A stretch of DNA of 7,345 bases from NCBI GenBank assembly GCA_964385705.1, contig CAYLQG010000071.1, positions 1 to 7,345 on the forward strand. The letters are read 5' to 3'. Within the stretch, counting starts at the first letter, position 1. Every line of letters starts with the position of its first letter. Below, piece by piece: positions 5,147 through 7,345 of the stretch. Source of the DNA: DATKGN01 sp964385705 (GTDB taxonomy: Bacteria > Patescibacteriota > Microgenomatia > UBA10105 > UBA927). Under the pieces are notes generated by a model, which was given only the letters and a program-made list of their open reading frames with translations, was not told where the DNA came from and searched no databases. The position numbers and the translations under genes are program-made.

Positions 5147-6319
5147 TTAGCTTTTCTTCTCTAAAATATAAAATTGACGCTTAACGATTGCCTGGGGCCG
5201 ACTGTATTCTATCGGTCCATCCACGATAGTATATCCGAGGTTTTCACACATGTCAACAACTTTTTTCACGAAGTACACTCTACCCAAAATGGCATATGCG
5301 GGCAGCGCAATAACAATTCTGCCATTTTCCTTCAAAATTTTATGCCAATCCCGAAGACAGCCTATATACAGTTTTTCTAAGCCTTTGATAATATTTTTTA
5401 TCTTTTTGCTGTCCAGAGTCTTTTGATTGGCGATGCTTGTTGCACCCATAAATGGTTCTGTAACGATGGCATCTATGGAACCTGCGGCGATATGCTCCGA
5501 TATATGAACCGCGTCCGACGTAATACATGACCCGACCGAGCCGCCCGTGTTGGGAAAAGCATGCACCAACCAATCCAAATTCTTGCCGGCGCGCGCCACA
5601 ATATCGGCTGATACATCGGACCCCATAACACTCCACGATGTCATATACGCCTCCGCCAGGACCGTCCCCATCCCGCAAAAGGGGTCGAGAAGTGCCGGAT
5701 GGAATGATGGAGGCTGAATGAGTCCGCCTGATCGCTTCGGTAACGCAATATTTACGATCATCCGTGCAACTTTCGGCGGCAACATACCGGACTTGGCGTC
5801 GGCGTATGGCCGGCCGTAATCGCGCATGTTCCACGCTTCAAACGCTTGAACCGCCAACGTGGCAGCAACGATATAGGAATTATCATGTTTAACGATGATC
5901 AATTCCTGCACGTTCCCCTTTTCCACGACCACCGTCGAAAGGGTATTTCCGTGAGCCGGCGTAACGTAGCGCGTCCGGACAGCCTGTTGTTCAAGCAATT
6001 CTTTCACATGAGCCGTCATCGTTTTAATGGAAAGGTCAAAACCGTAAATACTAAACCCGAATGTCACCGATTTTGTGCGCGTATCAATAAAAGAGATAAC
6101 GGACTGGGGGGTGACCTCTGAAACCTGACCAACAACACGCGCTATTTTAACCGTACCGCCTAATTTGTCCATCAATTGACCGGCATCAATTGTTTCCTTA
6201 GATTCTATTAAAGCAATTTCCTCTGATAATACGGTAGCACCTGGGATAAAAGTCTGAAGTTCGCGGGCGGCCAACTGCGGAGTCCGTCCGAAGATAAGAA
6301 TATAGCGTTCTTGCGCCAT
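5147..6319 (-). CDS. Trm11-like SAM-dependent RNA (tRNA guanosine) methyltransferase
   Basis: The 390-residue protein has the layout of the Trm11/UPF0020 group, which methylates guanosine in tRNA (m2G10 in characterised members). The N-terminus (RYILIFGRTPQLAARELQ, 5-22) matches the family's opening strand and helix, and residues up to about 150 fill the place of the RNA-binding region. RDYGRPYADAKSGMLPPKVA at 166-185 precedes the catalytic fold. The SAM-binding motif I is DPFCGMGT at 212-219, followed by an acidic motif II (GSDVS, 233-237). Motif IV is TEPF at 287-290 instead of the usual D/N-P-P-Y. The end, YSRPQAIVKRQFYILEK, is typical of the family. It starts 3 bases after rplU and ends 1 base before rpmA. 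Exact target base and position are inferred only; a 23S rRNA target is an alternative. Confidence 0.82.
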   Translation of the reverse strand: MAQERYILIFGRTPQLAARELQTFIPGATVLSEEIALIESKETIDAGQLMDKLGGTVKIARVVGQVSEVTPQSVISFIDTRTKSVTFGFSIYGFDLSIKTMTAHVKELLEQQAVRTRYVTPAHGNTLSTVVVEKGNVQELIIVKHDNSYIVAATLAVQAFEAWNMRDYGRPYADAKSGMLPPKVARMIVNIALPKRSGGLIQPPSFHPALLDPFCGMGTVLAEAYMTSWSVMGSDVSADIVARAGKNLDWLVHAFPNTGGSVGSCITSDAVHISEHIAAGSIDAIVTEPFMGATSIANQKTLDSKKIKNIIKGLEKLYIGCLRDWHKILKENGRIVIALPAYAILGRVYFVKKVVDMCENLGYTIVDGPIEYSRPQAIVKRQFYILEKKS

Positions 6320-6322
6320 GAA

Positions 6323-6631
6323 TTAAGCGATCGCAACAATTTCAAGCCGCGTAAGCTGCGCACGAAAACCCATCTGACGACGATAACGTACCTTCTGTTT
6401 ATAGCGGCGGATTTCTACTTTATCTCCCTGTTCTTGCGCGACGATCTTCGCCTTGACAGAGGAACCTTTCACAAGAGGTGTCCCAACGTGGGTTTTTGCG
6501 CCCTCACTGGTCAATAAAACATGATCAAACACCATCGTTTCGCCGGCTGCTCCATCGATTTTATCTACAAGGATGACATCGCCGACCTTTACTTTATATT
6601 GCTTCCCTGAAATCGTAACTATCGCTAACAT
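6323..6631 (-). CDS. rplU: Large ribosomal subunit protein bL21
   Basis: This 102-residue protein is a standard-length bL21, a 50S subunit protein that contacts 23S rRNA. Family landmarks are IVTISGKQYKVKVGDVILVDK near the start (split around position 10), FDHVLLTSEG, GTPLVKGSSVKAKI and the basic RRYKQKVRYRRQMGFR near the end. The usual GHRQ is GFRAQ here. It leads the unit rplU, methyltransferase, rpmA, parB and has its own promoter at the end of rodA. GGAG lies only three bases before the ATG, too close for a normal Shine-Dalgarno sequence, and the predicted mRNA start is about 3 bases before the ATG. Confidence 0.97.
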   Translation of the reverse strand: MLAIVTISGKQYKVKVGDVILVDKIDGAAGETMVFDHVLLTSEGAKTHVGTPLVKGSSVKAKIVAQEQGDKVEIRRYKQKVRYRRQMGFRAQLTRLEIVAIA

Positions 6632-6640
6632 ATGCTCCGT

Positions 6641-6669
6641 ATTGTATCAAGACATTTACCCGATTGCAA
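6641..6669 (-). promoter_or_regulatory. Promoter of the rplU-rpmA-parB unit, near-leaderless
   Basis: On the minus strand TTGCAA (6664-6669) and TACAAT (6641-6646) are 17 bases apart, and TGA directly before the -10 makes it an extended -10. Transcription would start near 6634, about 3 bases before the rplU ATG at 6631. The -35 lies inside the last codons of rodA, so the unit can be driven independently. Confidence 0.6.
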
Positions 6670-7345
6670 TGGCGGACTCATCTGTTCTCCCCCGCTCGAG
6701 GGCCCACAAAAATCCGAAAGCAATCGATGAAGAAAGTATCGAGCTGCCACCATACGATATAAACGGCAGGGTAATACCGGTAATCGGGATAAGTCCCATG
6801 TTCATACCGGTGTTAATGAAAATCTGCGACAAGAGCATGGAAAATAAACCCAATGAATAAACAAAAATGCCCGCCTCCTGGCGAATTCCGCGGAAATATG
6901 GCTGGATAATGCGGAACAGAAGCGCGATATATCCGGCAAACACCATAATACCGCCCGCAAACCCCAACTCTTCAATGAGCGAGGCGAAAATAAAATCCGT
7001 ATGATATTCGGGTAAAAACCGTAAATGACTCTGAGTCCCCCGCCCCAGACCGCGGCCGAACAACTGTCCGCTCCCGACGGCGATCATTGCTTGAAGTGCA
7101 TTGTATCCTGCTCCTTTAGGGTCAACGGCCGGGTTAAGAAAGGTCAAAATACGTTGCTTTTGGTATGGCAGGAGTACAAACCAAGCGCCCGGGAGAAGAA
7201 GGCCCATACATAACATAACAGTAAATAATACCGACACAGGAAGCCCACCCGCCAGAAGCATCGCAAGCCAAAAACAACTATAGACGATACTACTTCCTAA
7301 ATCAGGCTGTTTAAAAACCAATATAAATGGTATGAGAAATAACAG
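6656..7345 (-). CDS. rodA: RodA/FtsW-family SEDS glycosyltransferase (N-terminus outside window)
   Basis: The frame runs open off the right edge; 229 residues are visible out of a family size near 370. SEDS proteins are multi-pass membrane enzymes that polymerise peptidoglycan from lipid II together with a class B penicillin-binding protein. Visible motifs are FKQPDLGSS, LNPAVDPKGAGYNALQAMIA, GSGQLFGRGLGRGTQSHLRF, LPEYHTDFIFA with the Asp that is essential in RodA, NTGMNMGLIPITGITLPF and SYGGSS. At least six hydrophobic segments surround them. RodA is favoured over FtsW because of the DPKGAGY...GTQS and HTDFIFA pattern. The stop is 24 bases before the rplU start, and the rplU promoter overlaps its 3' end. 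A TTG at 7319-7321 is internal, not a start: LLFLIPFILV precedes it in frame. Confidence 0.92.
   Translation of the reverse strand: MLFLIPFILVFKQPDLGSSIVYSCFWLAMLLAGGLPVSVLFTVMLCMGLLLPGAWFVLLPYQKQRILTFLNPAVDPKGAGYNALQAMIAVGSGQLFGRGLGRGTQSHLRFLPEYHTDFIFASLIEELGFAGGIMVFAGYIALLFRIIQPYFRGIRQEAGIFVYSLGLFSMLLSQIFINTGMNMGLIPITGITLPFISYGGSSILSSSIAFGFLWALERGRTDESAIAIG

Noticed and set aside
5340..5834. 164-codon open frame on the minus strand, inside the methyltransferase gene
   Set aside because: It overlaps a well-supported gene in another frame and its Arg/Gly/Tyr-rich product resembles no known protein.

Overview
The window looks like chromosomal DNA from a bacterium with a small, tightly packed genome, most likely a Patescibacteria/CPR lineage. 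That assignment is inference from four things: the Trm11-like methyltransferase type, the near absence of Shine-Dalgarno sequences, promoters sitting directly on start codons, and a tRNA without encoded CCA. The code is standard: TGA is used as a stop at 2592..2594 and does not occur inside the recognised genes.

Left part (1..3300). A large secreted-type protein, cut off at the window's left edge, joins beta-propeller repeats through a Pro/Thr linker to an LCAT-like lipase domain. It is followed by a winged-helix regulator of OmpR/PhoB type that has no receiver domain. Convergent to that regulator is an unrecognised 223-residue gene. This gene lies between an intact tRNA-Val(GAC) gene (3367..3439, minus) and a decayed copy of the same tRNA's 3' part (2533..2573), so the segment could be the remnant of an integrated element or of a tRNA duplication.

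Middle (3440..4074). A 68-base gap carries divergent promoters for the tRNA and for a complete signal peptidase I gene (lepB). The last bases of lepB overlap the end of parB, which faces it.

Right part (4071..7345, all minus). Read in the direction of transcription, the order is rodA (N-terminus outside the window), rplU (L21), a Trm11-like RNA methyltransferase, rpmA (L27) and parB. Gaps between rplU, the methyltransferase, rpmA and parB are 1 to 4 bases, so these four form one transcription unit. It has its own promoter overlapping the end of rodA. The unit couples ribosome proteins and RNA modification to chromosome segregation, while rodA serves wall growth.

The most notable signals are the tRNA-derived direct repeat around the unknown gene, the recurrent leaderless or near-leaderless promoter layout, and the propeller-lipase fusion.
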